From: Lactuca virosa
Taxonomy: Eukaryota; Streptophyta; Magnoliopsida; Asterales; Asteraceae
Reading direction: 5' to 3'
Assembly: GCA_928212115.1 (NCBI GenBank)
Contig: CAKMRJ010002223.1
Span: 303,500,654-303,564,653 of the forward strand
DNA: 64,000 nt
The translations under genes were made by a program, and so were the position numbers. Below the pieces are notes generated by a model, which was given only the letters and a program-made list of their open reading frames with translations, did not search any database and was not told the DNA's origin. This document shows positions 44,728-57,255 of the stretch, piece by piece. Each line of letters begins with the position of its first letter. The stretch's first letter is position 1.

Positions 44728-45499
44728 TGTTGGATAAGGTGTCTAAGTCCATAACTATTTCTGGTATGTACTTGACCCGACCCGGCATGGTCCATTTGGG
44801 TTGCATGGCATCATGCATTTGGATAGACTAAATGAGAGAAATAACACTTGTGGTTTATTAATATATTATAAGTTCTAATATATTAATAGTATTATTTAAT
44901 TAGTATTGATCAAGAATTAATCTAGGATTAATTAAGTGATCAAAAGATGACTAATTAAATATATGGGTTGATCATGTAAATCATCCATAACTTGTATAGT
45001 GGGCTAAAAGGCTCCATGGATAATCAAGTTGGGTTAAACCCATTGAATGCTCCATGGAGGCTCCATGGGAGTTACAAACCCATGGGTCATGGAAATGAAG
45101 AGTCATGCCACATTAGGGTTTACATGGTGTAACCCTAGATGTGACACACTATATAAGCAACATGTTCTCCACCAAAATCGGGACAATAAGAAACAAGAGG
45201 GCTAGGCCGATTTTAGAAGTGTGTATTCTCTCTAAAGTCATTCCAAAAGCATTTGGTGTTGTGTGAAGCATTTGAGGCATCACACTTGGGGTGCTAGGCT
45301 CACAAGGTTTCAAGGATCATAAGCAACAACAAGGTAAGTTATTCTATCTTTCATGCAAGTTAAAATTTGTTCCCCATGTATGCTAGATAGGAATATAACC
45401 TTGGAATTCAACTTTGCATGATAATTAGACAAACATAGATCCAAGGTTATTAGGGTTGCATGTACACTTAGGAAGTGTTAGAATGCTCAAAACCCATCA
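44728..45499 (+). mobile_element. Solo LTR of the Cop-C/E/F family
   Basis: 772 bp, TGTTGGATAAGG...ACCCATCA, flanked by TATAT at 44723-44727 and 45500-45504. It shares the landmarks of the Cop-C and Cop-F LTRs (GTGTCTAAG, CTTGACCCG, TGCATGTACAC-like end) but no internal region follows. It arose most simply by recombination between the two LTRs of a full insertion. Confidence 0.93.
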
Positions 45500-45504
45500 T
45501 ATAT

Positions 45505-48500
45505 CCCAATATAGTATAACATTATCTAATAGTTGTTGTTATAATGTTCCAATATCCAAATACTAAATCCAAATCAAAAATCCATTTCTAGAATAATAAA
45601 GTCTTATAGTTGAAGTGTGACCATTCATACTTAGCTCAAAAGAATGACTTTATCAATGGATCTGACAAAATGTAATTTTTGTGAATTCTATAAATACTAT
45701 CATCTCTATAACTAACTTTACTCTAAGTATAGTCAAATATTTTGGATAATATGATTGGTGTTCTTTCGTGACATAGAGTCTCTTAGCTGGATTAAGTATA
45801 CTCTTGAAGTCACAAAGATTTCTATGTGATCCTCGAATGGCAGAAATCAACATAGTTTTTCAATGATCTCCTTCATCCAATCATATTTGAATTCAACTTC
45901 TAAAGTAGTGTATTCTTATTTTGTAGTAGATTGTGTCATTATGTTTTGCTTGGACCTCATTCCAACAAGACTTACTCTTCATTCCATAATGAAGTCAAAA
46001 TCCAATTATAATTCATAATTATTTATATCTGTTTAGAAATTAACATCTTATGTAGCTCTTTCCATAAAGATCCTTTCTAAATTGATTGTCTCATATACAT
46101 TCTCTTAGTTCTTCTAAATTACTCTTAGAATGCTCTTTTAGTCATCTAGTGACTTAACCATGTATTCAATTAGTATCCTATGACATGCTTACATCATGAT
46201 CAAATACCATGTCCTATGCATAATATGGCATAAATGATGAATTCATTTTCCAAGCAAATAGAATATAAATCATTTCATATAGTTCAAACCTATGAGCTAG
46301 CTCAAAATGGTGCCATATGACAATGCCAAGAATTCTCCAAAAGAATCTTGTGTCTTGATCCCTTTCAAGATATTGCCAATATATGTATAAGGATTTTATC
46401 TATCCCTTATAGATTTTACATTCCAAGAATGTATGTTCTCCTTCCTAAGTCTTTCATTTTAGAAACACTTTCTGAGTCAAGGTGAAAACGACCTTGCTTA
46501 GTCATAATGTGATTTCAAATGATTAAGTATGTCTCATTCATACAAGATTAGGAATTTCACCATGCTCCCACTAGTTCTTAGTAAACACATATGTTCTATT
46601 TATTTTGATATAAAAACATATCTTATGGTTTTACATAAAATGATGATTGTAACATTGAGATGTTTGCTTTATATCCAAAAGTGGATCTCATGCTCTTCAC
46701 ATTTTGTTAGGATAACTTGGATTAAGAAAACCTCCAGGCTAATCTATATAGATATCTTCCAGTAGATGTCTATTAAGAAAAACGGTCTTTCTTGAAATGT
46801 ATTTACTATATCTCATATTAAGAATATGAATTTATAGCAAATAATATCCTTGTTGATCTAATCATAGCTACCTGTGTAAAAGGTTTGATCACAGTCAATG
46901 TCATGAGTATGATGAGGACCATAGTCAATGATATGGGTATGAGAAAATCCTTTATAACAAGTCTTGCTTTAAATGTGTATGGTTATCCATGTAATTTATT
47001 CTTTCTAGAAGAATCATTTACTCCTTCTAGCCTTGCTATATAGAGAAATTTTAATCCAGCCCATACTTGATTCTCATACATGGATTTCATCTCATGTTCA
47101 CGACTCTAAGTTATTTATCAGATTCAAGATCTGACATAGCATCTTGGTATTTTTTGGATTTTCCAGAAACCATCAATAAAAGCTCATAAATGAGAGATTT
47201 CACATTTCTCAAGTCATAGATGATTTCTACCACTAATGCGAATAATTTGTATTTGTCAATATCTATTATTCAATTTTAACAATCCTTGTTAAAACTAGTG
47301 CCAACTATTATTACATAAGGTTATGGTTCTTGAGCTGCTTCAAGTTCCATGTACCTCCCACTTGCTTTGTCATTAGAAGCTTGCTTTCTACTAACTTAGC
47401 TTTCACAAGAATAAAAGAACATATTCTTGGTGGGTTAACATATAACAATCTAAGACACATTTAGAGTATTCTGTAAATATGTATTTAGTAGATTTTGGGT
47501 TTAGAAGCTTTAGTCCAACATAGGCTTTAAATCCATAAAACATTTAATAAGATATGGATGGAGCTATTCCATACAAAATCTTATAAAGTGTCTAATCCAC
47601 TTATTAGTTGGTATCTGTATTGAAGATACAGTTAATAGTGATTGAAGTATTATCCCAAAATATTAAAGAATGATATTTCTACCGATTAGAAAGTAAATCG
47701 TACCAAGTAAGATTTAATTCATCATTTATTATCCTTAAGGCCTTATATGGTTCTTACCGGTTTGTATCTCAACTTTTGAAATCTTCAACAAAGATTTCAC
47801 AATTATATTTTACCACGTAAAATATAATTAAAACTACTATAGTTGTTAAATTTGACTTGGTATCTTATGCTTAATCTCAGACATTCATTAGAAAGGAAGT
47901 CATACACCAAAGTGTATAATTCCTTAATTATTTTCTCTACACCTTAGTGAAAATTTCATTAGGAATCCTTTAAATATAAATAAGCTTCACATATGTCAAA
48001 TAAACTACATTATTTGCCTTCAAAGATCCCTTTCTTGAAGTTGGAATATGTGAATGTCATTTATATAATAAGGATAACAACGTCAAAGATGAGTTTGACT
48101 TAAAAACAAGTTTAAGTCAAAAGTTCTTGCATATAGAACTTAATTTTATTTATGAAATGTTGTTATTTACTTCACAACTCTACTAAGAGATCTAGTCTCA
48201 TAAATAAAAGTTAATCATTTCAGAATATGAATATTATCGTTATGAAAAACGATTAAGTAAATGATCAAACATTTGAATAAAATAACTGAGACATAAATTT
48301 AGACATGCTAAATTAAAACACACTTTGTTCCAAAACAAATATTGTTTTACATTACAAGTAATTTATGTTCTAAGCATAAATAATAAACTAAACTCCGAGA
48401 GTATAGTTCCATCTTGATTGTGCTCAGCTTGGTTACTTGTCAATAAATATTTGCAAGCCATTTACAAATATTAGATTAACATTTAAGTACCAAGTACCTA

Positions 48501-48589
48501 AGTGTTATATGAAAAGTATGAGTTCTATCTAGTAGATACTATAAGTACTAGTCTCTTTCAGACTTTCTTTCCAAATAAGAGGAGTAAAT
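45505..48589 (-). pseudogene. pol: Cop-G degenerate pol (RNase H, RT, integrase remnants)
   Basis: No open frame. The minus strand aligns in outline with Copia pol: the stretch at about 46760-47110 parallels the Cop-E RT segment at 18775-19075 (fragments corresponding to AFLNGKL, YDETFSP, CKWIFKK and MDSEIQSM can be followed with many indels and stops), and about 45880-46000 parallels the RNase H AEYIAA region. Integrase is likely at about 47300-48500 but hard to trace. Confidence 0.65.
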
Positions 48590-51406
48590 TGTCACACCCC
48601 CAAACCAAGGATGGCGGAAACGTCCGGGGGTGGAGGACTTCATGTATAGTATCATAACAACAATTGTAATAGTAATTCAAGCAAACACAACCAACATATA
48701 TATAATTGAAAAAGTTACATCATTGTATGAATTACATGTTTACGAATCAATTACAATATGTTGACAAAATATGAAATAGTAGACGCCTTAGCGTCCCATC
48801 CTCAAAAGCACTTGGTTACCTGTTTAATGATTTCCTGAGAATACAAGTTGTTTGGAAAAGTGTCAACACAAAGGTTGGTGAGTTCATAAGCTTTTGTTTG
48901 ATATTATTAAAAGCCTTTCGTTTGTAAAAGTAGTATTTGTTTTAGAAAATCCAATATTTTCCTTAAAATGTATATGTAGTCTTAAATTCAAAGACCGAAA
49001 TGTATAAGTAACTTTTCTTACTTATAATAAATAATGTAAGTTTAAATCGACATAAACTCGTTTAATTTTAATGAAGTTCCCGTAAATTCCAATATTTATA
49101 AATACTTTGTGTGAGTTTATTATAACCATGCTATGACCAAGGTTGCCTAAAACGACGTTCTTCGGGCGTCGGAAATGTTATGACATTTGTCACCCCAGAC
49201 CTATCGGTCTAACTGTTGCATGCAGTTTAGGTGTGGGTTTGTCAAACACAATATAGATCTATACACAACTATCACGCTCTCCCTCAAGGAGACTCTAGTT
49301 ACAATACAGGACTTAATGGTAGTTTGAAGTAAATGTCTCACAAAGTCATTAACGGAATTACGTGTTATGAAAACTTGGTACCGTATGGCCGTACCTTGCT
49401 TAATGAAAATATCATTTGTATAAATGTACCCTTTTTAAATGTATGTGTTATGTAATGTATCATAAACTATACCTATTATAGTTTATCAACCAAGGGTAGT
49501 ACGTAGTAATGTATGCAAACTATATTCAAAATAGTTTATTAAATGTTTGAATGTATCGGTTGTACTTTGATTATAATCACTTGTTATTCTTTATATTTTA
49601 TATGTCCAAATCCATTTGTAAACTGATGTGTGTCTAAATATTAAGATGAAATGTCATATATTGCAATAACATATAATCACATAAAGATATACACCTTGCT
49701 CAACATGTTACAAGGTGAAATGAAATTGACAGCAACTTTTCGTTGAATACAGTTTCTGTTACTGTTCTTAGAAAATTTATAGAAAAATCATCAAAGCTCT
49801 AAATCCAAATCCGCAAATTCTGAGAGTTTGGAATATGAGTCTAGTTTGTTCGTAAATTTTATCATGATTTTTAGTGATCTCTAACAGAGGTGAAAATGTT
49901 CATAATCACAGACTGGTCCGGGTTTGCCTCTGAAATGACAGGCAGTTTTGTAAACTAAAATATTTAAGTTGACCAAAACAGTCTGTGATCGAAGTTCATC
50001 TTTTCTGATGTAATCTGATAGAAAAAGTTTAATTGTGTTCTTGATGATTTTACTTGTATTCCCCCCTTAAAACTTAATAAAAACATGTAAATGTAGGGGT
50101 ATGAACTCACCCTATGTGGTTTCAGTAGATGAAAGTGAGAGAGAGGAAGTGTTCAACCCAAGGACACTAAGAAGATGTCTTGATGATTCGAGAATCTAAC
50201 ATCGAATAAAATGGAATTTGTGTAAGATATCAATGATTTGAGTAGAATGGAGTGTAATAATTATATGAATGATGAAGATACTTACTAATTGAAGAAAGAA
50301 ATCCCTGAAGAAAGCCTTGAAGTTCTTGAAGTTGAGAGAAAAGATGAGAGAATTTTGGAGAGTGTCCTTTGGTTGCTAAGTGTAGAATGAAAGAACTTTA
50401 TGGAGAATGAGGAGAGAGGATCAATCCTCCAGCTCTTAGAACGTGGGAAGAGCTGGAGATTGGGTGTAAAGGTCCACTAAGGAGACAAGGGGTAGTGGGA
50501 AAGAGTGGCTGATCATAGAGTGAGGTGGTGGTGGTTTGCTTTTGCCATAAATTAAGGAAAAACAAATATTCCCTCAATAATTAGTTCAACCACTAATTCT
50601 TTTAATATATTTTTATAAAACCCTGGAGATTTATATATTTTGGGGCCTTAGTTTATAAAATAAAGTTTTGGGTGAAAATCTCACGTTAAAATAATGAAAA
50701 ACGGAGTTAAAACGAAGTCGTAGTCGAAAAACCGGTAAAAAGGGGCCGTCTGCGAGACCTCTCGCATGGAGGCCGGATTCGGACCCTCGCATGCGAGGCT
50801 GCTGTCTGATGGCTTCGGATTCGGTCTCCTGAGAGGCTTCAGCTTCGGTCCTGATGAGAGGCTTTGGATCCGAGGCCTCGGATGAGAGGCTTCGGTCCTG
50901 AAGCTTCAGTTCCAAGTCCTTAAGGCTATTTTACCCGTTTTTACCCCGTTTCAAGCGATTTTTGACCCGGTTAAGGGTCGGTATGACCCAAATGATTACA
51001 AAAATTTAAAGTAACTTTTGAGAGAGATTTGGGAGAGATTTGGGAGAGATTTCAAATAGAAAGAGATAGAGTGAAAACGATTTAGAGAGGTTTCGTTTGT
51101 GATTAATTTGAGTGTTCGGCTTCACAACGCAAGGTTCGTAAACCCCGTTAAACCGTGTTTTAGTGTAGTACACAATCCCGATGATTGTGCAATAGTGTTT
51201 TATCGCTTTGGTTCGTTGTTTAGCACTGTTAAGGCTAAGGAAAATCAAACACATGAACTTTCCAAATGATGATTTCTCATTAAAATAGCGAATTGTATAG
51301 TGATTACAGAACGTAAACCCTAACATACAAGGGTTAATGGAGTTGACCGGTTTGACTTGTTGACTTTGTTTGACTTTGACTTGACCGAAATTTGACGGTT
51401 GTCACA
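48590..51406 (-). mobile_element. Gypsy-type solo LTR (2817 bp)
   Basis: Ends TGTCACACCCC and GGTTGTCACA on the + strand, flanked by a perfect TAAAT duplication at 48585-48589 and 51407-51411. In sense (minus) it begins TGTGACAACCG and ends GGGGGTGTGACA, the form common in plant Gypsy LTRs. No internal region. It contains a GC-rich palindrome cluster at 50742-50920 in otherwise AT-rich sequence. Confidence 0.9.
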
Positions 51407-51411
51407 TAAAT

Positions 51412-53656
51412 CCTCTTCCAGTGTCTAGTTTCTTCACAAAAGAAATAAGATCCATCTACGTGGGCTTTAGTAGATTTCTTGGGCTTAAAGGTGTTCAGTC
51501 CATAAAACATGGGCCTCTTATATCACACAACGTGATTCTTTTAGCCTTGCATTATTCCAATGTTTTAAACTAGCTTGAAATAAAATATCACTATATTTAT
51601 TGGAATATTGCTTGACATGATATATCATCAGATATATGTTTAAATTATCCAATACTTCCTAGAAGTCATGAATAAATATTCCTAGCTTGATGTCAGAAGC
51701 ATCTTAAGCATCACGGTGATGCCTTTACTAGGTATCATGTTCAGGCTCATTGCTCAAAGCAAATAGTTTAGGACTAGGACCTTTAATTATATACAATTTC
51801 ATATCTCTCATGACATTGTCTCTTAAGACATGAACCCATTCATTGAAGTTGTATCTATTGAATGTTAATGTATCATTTAGTCATTAAAGAAAATGACAAT
51901 TCATGATAATGAGAATAGATAAATTAACTACAAAATTTTAACAAAATTCATTTAGTATTTTCAATATTTAATATTTAATAATTAATACCCTTTTAGTTTC
52001 CAAAAACATTAATTATAAAAGCCTAGGATCCAAGTTGCAAAACAAATAAATGGTTAGGAATCCTTTATCTCATCCATTTGAATTCAACACTATAGATATT
52101 GATTATCAATTATATCTTGCTATATAATTCCCAGATTTATGGGATCGCTAATAACAAATTTAATTAGACATGTTTGATCCCATCTATGCCTCGGAACTCT
52201 CTTGCTTAGGTATCCTTTATCACAAAAGATTTTCGATCAAATCGTCCATTTTGAAAAACTTGTGTAATCGACCTATAACTTGCTTAAAGAAATCGCGAAT
52301 ACACCCTGGCCATCAAAAGATAACACTAAACGGTTAGGTATCATTTATCCCACTAGTGCATACAAGAGACGTGCGGGTGTTTTTCAAAAGGATTGCATAG
52401 ATTTGAGGTTTGTAAAAAGGGTATTTATATGTTTTATAATTCTAGTTTAAAAACATATGATATCATGGTTATTACATGCATATAATAAACCATGGTATCA
52501 ATTTTCAAAAGAAAATTACCTTTTAAAGGTTCTATATAAAAAGCTAGTTTTATATAATTAGACGCAATTCAATTTTAATAACCGGTATTAAGTTTGAATG
52601 CATTTGAACCTTTTATATGTTTAAAAAACTGTATTTTATTACTTACATATTTAAAATTTGTATAAATTATAAAAATCACCATTTTAAAACTTATAATGGA
52701 GTATTTCAAAATTTGCCGTTATTAACGATTTTATAAAACCGGGTTTTATTTTAAAATAATAACTTGTTACATCTTATGTCCAATTTTGAAAAACCCGAAC
52801 TCCATGTGATGTTTATTTTGTCCAAAATTATTTTAGCATGTGAATAACTAATTTATCAACTACACAAAATAATGCATAAAATAAACAACACAAAATAATG
52901 CATAAAAAGATATGTGCATAAACATAACCAACTAATAACAATTTTGTGAGCCAACACAAAAATGTCAAGTCATTCCTAAAGGGACATTTAATGGGACCAA
53001 AAATATTTTGTAATGTTGTTGAAGAAGCTCCCACTTGAGTAAACACTCATTGCTTGTAAAAGATTTGAAAAGCTTCTTTAAAGGAAAGACTGCAACTTTC
53101 ATGACACTTTTCAGAAAGTGTCATCTTTCTGTTCAGCACATTTTTAGCACAAGTGTAGCATTCATGGCACTTTTCAGAAAGTGTCATGTTCTGCCCAGCA
53201 CATGTTGAACTCGAAAATTTTCCTTTTGTCTTCAAAAAAATGGTTCGAACTTCATTTCTTTTTACATCTTTGTACAAATAAATTATTTCTAAAAACTAAT
53301 CTATTACTTTACAAAAATAAACAAGAAAAGCTAATCTATTTAATTATTACATACCATATGAATAAATAAATTATTACAACCATTTTATAACAAAAATAAC
53401 CAACACAACAACATAACAACACATTGGTCCTTGGCTAGTTTATACACATCATATACATCAATATATACATCAAACAACCTTTGTTTTTCTAAGACAACTT
53501 TAAATGACAAAAGATGCATGAAACTTTGGTCACATAAAATAAAAAAGTTGTCATGGAAAATATGTATGAACTTATTTTTATACAAAAACAAGTTATCCAT
53601 ATTCTCCAGAAACTAAGATTTCCAAAAATCAAAAATCTAACCAAACTTGAAAGATG
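51412..53656 (-). other. Cop-G degraded gag and leader
   Basis: 2.2 kb without usable ORFs. A duplicated hairpin motif lies at 53101-53124 and 53164-53187. No clear gag domain could be followed. Confidence 0.5.
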
Positions 53657-53669
53657 TCTCTGATACCAA
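53657..53669 (-). other. Cop-G primer binding site
   Basis: Sense TTGGTATCAGAGA next to the 5' LTR. Initiator tRNA-Met type with one mismatch at its end. Confidence 0.85.
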
Positions 53670-53670
53670 T

Positions 53671-54526
53671 TGTTGGGTTTTAGTTCAAAAATAGTTTCAT
53701 AAACTTGAAAAATATGGCAACGGAAGACTTTAATTTTTGAAATAACATAAACATTTTATACCCACCAAGGATCTTCTTGTAAGTTATAGAAAGATTAAAA
53801 CACCAACCATAAAATGATGAAGAAGTAACAACCTTTGTAGTTCTTTGGGTCCTCATGGGAGGCTTGGAAGTTGATGAAGAATGTAGAACCTTTGAGACAC
53901 CAACAATGACTCAACGTGAAGTCCAAAACTCTTAAACCCTTAAGCTTTAAGTTTATAACCAATATGAACTTAAAGAGGGCTTGAAGATTCAAGTGTTCTT
54001 CAAGTTTTCTAACCAAAACTAGAGAGAAAGGGAGAGGGAAGAGAGGATTCGGATTTTGCATCAAGGAATAAATGAGCAAATAATCCAAGTGCAAGCTCTC
54101 TTATTTATATGCATAAAGTGAAGTTATTAACCATTAGTCCTTAACAATTTAAGCAAACTTGTACCCATTGTCATAAGCATGTCTCCCATGCCTTTAAAGC
54201 ATGATTAGACAAGTATAAACTCTTTTATAAAATATAAACCTTATCTTTTAGGAAAAATACAAAAGGATTGAACTAGTCCAAAATTTTGTACATGACTTAT
54301 AAATCATACCATCTGATGTATATTAAGTTACTTGCTAATGAGATTTATTATTTTCATGAAATAAATAATTTCCAATTTAATTATAAGAGTTTTATTGAAT
54401 ATTTATTAAAATCAATTTCTAATAAATAATCAATTGTATCAAGTTGTTGTTAGTGTGACCCATTAGTATCATATGTTATTTAGTAATATCACTTTAATAT
54501 GACTCTTGAGCATACTAGGCATTTCA
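53671..54526 (-). repeat. Cop-G 5' LTR (856 bp)
   Basis: TGTTGGGTTT...GGCATTTCA, followed by CCCCA. TATA candidate, sense TATAAATA, at 54102-54109. Confidence 0.92.
54102..54109 (-). promoter_or_regulatory. Cop-G LTR TATA box candidate
   Basis: Sense TATAAATAAG in the 5' LTR. The same word is in the 3' LTR at about 43510. Confidence 0.45.
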
Positions 54527-54531
54527 CCCCA

Positions 54532-56254
54532 TTGTTGATATAGGATCCTCCGCTGCACAAGAGCTTCCGAGACTACACATTTAGACTAAGGATCATCCTC
54601 CAAACCAAGTTATTGGAAACCCAAGCGCCGGTGTACAAACTCGCTCTGCCACAAGTGTTCAAAATGAATGTCATTTCTCGGCATTTATCTCAATGGTTGA
54701 ATGCAAATCCATCAAAGAAGCATTAGAACATGTTGATTGGATTACAACCATGTAGGAAGAATTATCAGAATTCGATAGAAATAAAGTATGGACTCTCGTC
54801 CCTCCTCCTCAGAATCATCCCACTGTTGGTACTAGATGGGTGTTTCAGAACAAACTAGACGACGCAGGAGTTATCATTTGGAATAAACAAGATTGGTGGC
54901 CAAAGGATTCACACAGAGCGAAGGGCTTGACTACGATGAGACCTTTGCTCCTGTTTCCTGTCTTGAAGCCATCAGAATCTTCCTTGCTTATGTTGCTCAC
55001 AAAGGCTTTAAGGTTTACCAGATGGACGTCAAAAGTGCTTTTTTAAATGGTGAACTTGATACTAAAGTATATCTCCAACAGCCTCCCGGTTTTGTCAATC
55101 TCTCATATCTGAACTACTGCTACAAACTTCGAAAAGCTGTTTATGGCCTCAAGCAAGCTCCTCGTGCCTGGTACGAGACTCTCACCGACTTTCTTAAGCA
55201 TTCTGGTTTTCAAAGAAGTATTCTCGATCCTACCTTGTTTGAAAGGTCAAATGGAAAACATCTAATCCTTGTCCAAATTTATGTTCACGATATCATGTTT
55301 AGATCTACGGATTCATCAATGGTTGTTGACTTTGCCAAACTGATGGTCAATCGATTCCAAATGAGTATGAATCGTGAATTCAGTTTCTTCCTTGGTCTCC
55401 AAATTAAAAAAACCAATCGAGGAATATTTATTCACCAAGAAAAGTACATTTCGGAACTTCTCAAGAAATATTCAATGGACACCTATGCCTCGGCAAAGGT
55501 ACCTGTGGGTTTCGGACACAAAATCTTTTTGGACCCGTCAGGTGTTGCTGTTGATGAAAAGAAGTACAGAGGAATGATTAGATCACTACTCTACCTTACA
55601 GCAAGTCGTCCGGATATCATGTTCTCAACATGTATGTGTGCCAGATTTTAAGTCAATCCAAAGATGTCTCATCTCTTGGCTGTTAAGCAAATATTCTGAT
55701 ACCTCAAAGGTACAAAGAGTCTCGGAATCTGGTATCCAACAAATGAGAGTTTCTTCCTTCAAGCATATTTCGATTCGAACTATGGCGGTCTTCAATTGGA
55801 CAAAAAAAGCACATATGGTGGCTGCCAATTTTTGGTTGGTCGTTTGGTTAGTTGGTCATCTAAGAAACAGAACTGCATTGCACTCTCAACAGCTGAAGCG
55901 GAATACATTGTTGCTGCTAGCTGCACATCTCAAGTTCGTTGGATGAAATCACAGCTTTTGGACTATGGTTACCAGTTTAAAGAAATTCCAATCTATTGTG
56001 ATTCGCAAAGTGTCATTGCCATCTCACACAATCCAATTCAACACTCTATGATGAAGCACATCGATATACGGTACCATTTCATTAAAGATCATGTTTTAAA
56101 TGGTAACATTGAACTTATTTTTGTTCCATCTCACGATGAGATTGCTAATGTCTTTACCAAGGCATTACACGAAACCAAATTCAATGGTTTTCTGAACAAA
56201 ATTGGTATAATGATGCCTGATCCTCAGTTCTTTCAAGAGGTTTGCACTCTCTGA
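54532..56254 (+). pseudogene. pol: Cop-A reverse transcriptase and RNase H
   Basis: Resumes pol after Cop-G. TKDHPPNQVIGNPSAGVQTRS and HVDWITTM, then a TAG, then EELSEFDRNKVWTLV and GTRWVFQNKLDD. A frame change near 54885 leads to the frame 54893-55651 with AKGFTQSEGLDYDETFAPV, VKSAFLNGELDTK, YGLKQAPRAWYE and FFLGLQIKK. The catalytic motif reads IYVHDIMF, so the first Asp of YVDD is His. A stop at 55649-55651 and frame changes follow. RNase H at 55796-56254 has DKKSTYGGCQFLVGR, LSTAEAEYIVAAS, YCDSQSVIAISHNP and ANVFTKALHE. Closely related to Cop-D pol. Confidence 0.92.
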
Positions 56255-57255
56255 TGGAAATACCAGAAATTAAAAAGTTCCGGAGTCAAATTTTATCCCT
56301 CAGAACTATTACCTCTTGGAATAGATAGGGTCATTTTACGTGTCTTTTTGTCTAACCACCTCTTGTAGTTCTAAGTTGTACAACTCACTTCATCACATGG
56401 AGTTCATGACCAATATAGTCACATTGGTATTAATCTCACCTCAGAACTTACTTCATAAGTACCACAAGAAAATCATCTCGGAATTCAAATCCGGAACGGT
56501 ATTGAACTTTCATCTCATTCTATGTCCGAGATCAGATCCTTCTTGTCTCGGAGTCTCAAAATATGTTTCATAAGTCCACTAAGATCTTCCTACCTTTTAC
56601 CTCTAATATTCAGTCCGAGTCTATGAAATCTCGTATTATATATTATGTACAAGATTTTTCATTCTAACCTTGGAAGTAGCTTATGTCTGCTCATCTCAGA
56701 ACCTTAGTGCTCCGAGATCACTTCATAAAACTCATCTCGAACCTTTTTCAAGTTACGAAACAATATCAAAAATTCATCTTAAATATTTCCTGGTTAGGGA
56801 CTCATTGTCAAAACGCCTCGGAACCTTATGGCTCCGAAATCAATTCTTTCAGGAGAAGTTTAAAAGGTTTTCATCATCTTGTTCCGAAACATTTTTCTTA
56901 AACGACTTAAACAATTATTTTTTAATGATGATTATCTCTTTATCCTAGAAATCTGAACCCTTTTCGTACACGTCTCTGTAAAAGTAAACATCCCATCAGT
57001 TGTGTGATGGTTTCCATTTTACACGTACCGTCAGTGGTTAGTTTAGTCATTGTAGGTCAACTCAATCCTAAATTGGCAACACATTTAATTCGATATGTTT
57101 CCAAACATGGGTTTCATCATTACTTTTCTAACCCGATCCATCCTTCCCTCAACCTATAAAAGACCCCCAAAACCTCTTTTACCCGTTACGCTCACAAAAT
57201 CCTCATATTACCTTCTCTCTGCTAAGTGTTCTTCAAAGCTACAAAACCTGCAACA
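56255..57255 (+). other. Cop-A spacer between pol and accessory ORF
   Basis: 1 kb without coding signal, equivalent to 6006-6871 in Cop-D. Words such as CTCGGAA, TCCGAGA and CTCCGAAA recur many times. A TATAAAAG at about 57156-57163, about 95 bp before the accessory ATG, could serve as a core promoter. Confidence 0.55.

Larger units (their letters stand above)
43070..54526 (-). mobile_element. Cop-G, decayed Ty1/Copia element inserted in Cop-A pol
   Basis: LTRs at 43070-44003 and 53671-54526, with CCCCA target duplications at 43065-43069 and 54527-54531. A minus-strand primer site lies at 53657-53669 and a polypurine tract at 44004-44012. The interior has no long ORF, but its minus strand retains recognisable RT and RNase H outlines. 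Two solo LTRs have inserted into it. The LTRs are only about 3% different in aligned parts. Confidence 0.9.

Noticed and set aside
44728..45499. Independent full-length element start
   Set aside because: TATAT duplications on both sides show it is a complete solo LTR with nothing internal.
51006..51326. Open frame on the minus strand in the large solo LTR
   Set aside because: Short, low-complexity, no domain, and lies within an LTR bounded by a TAAAT duplication.
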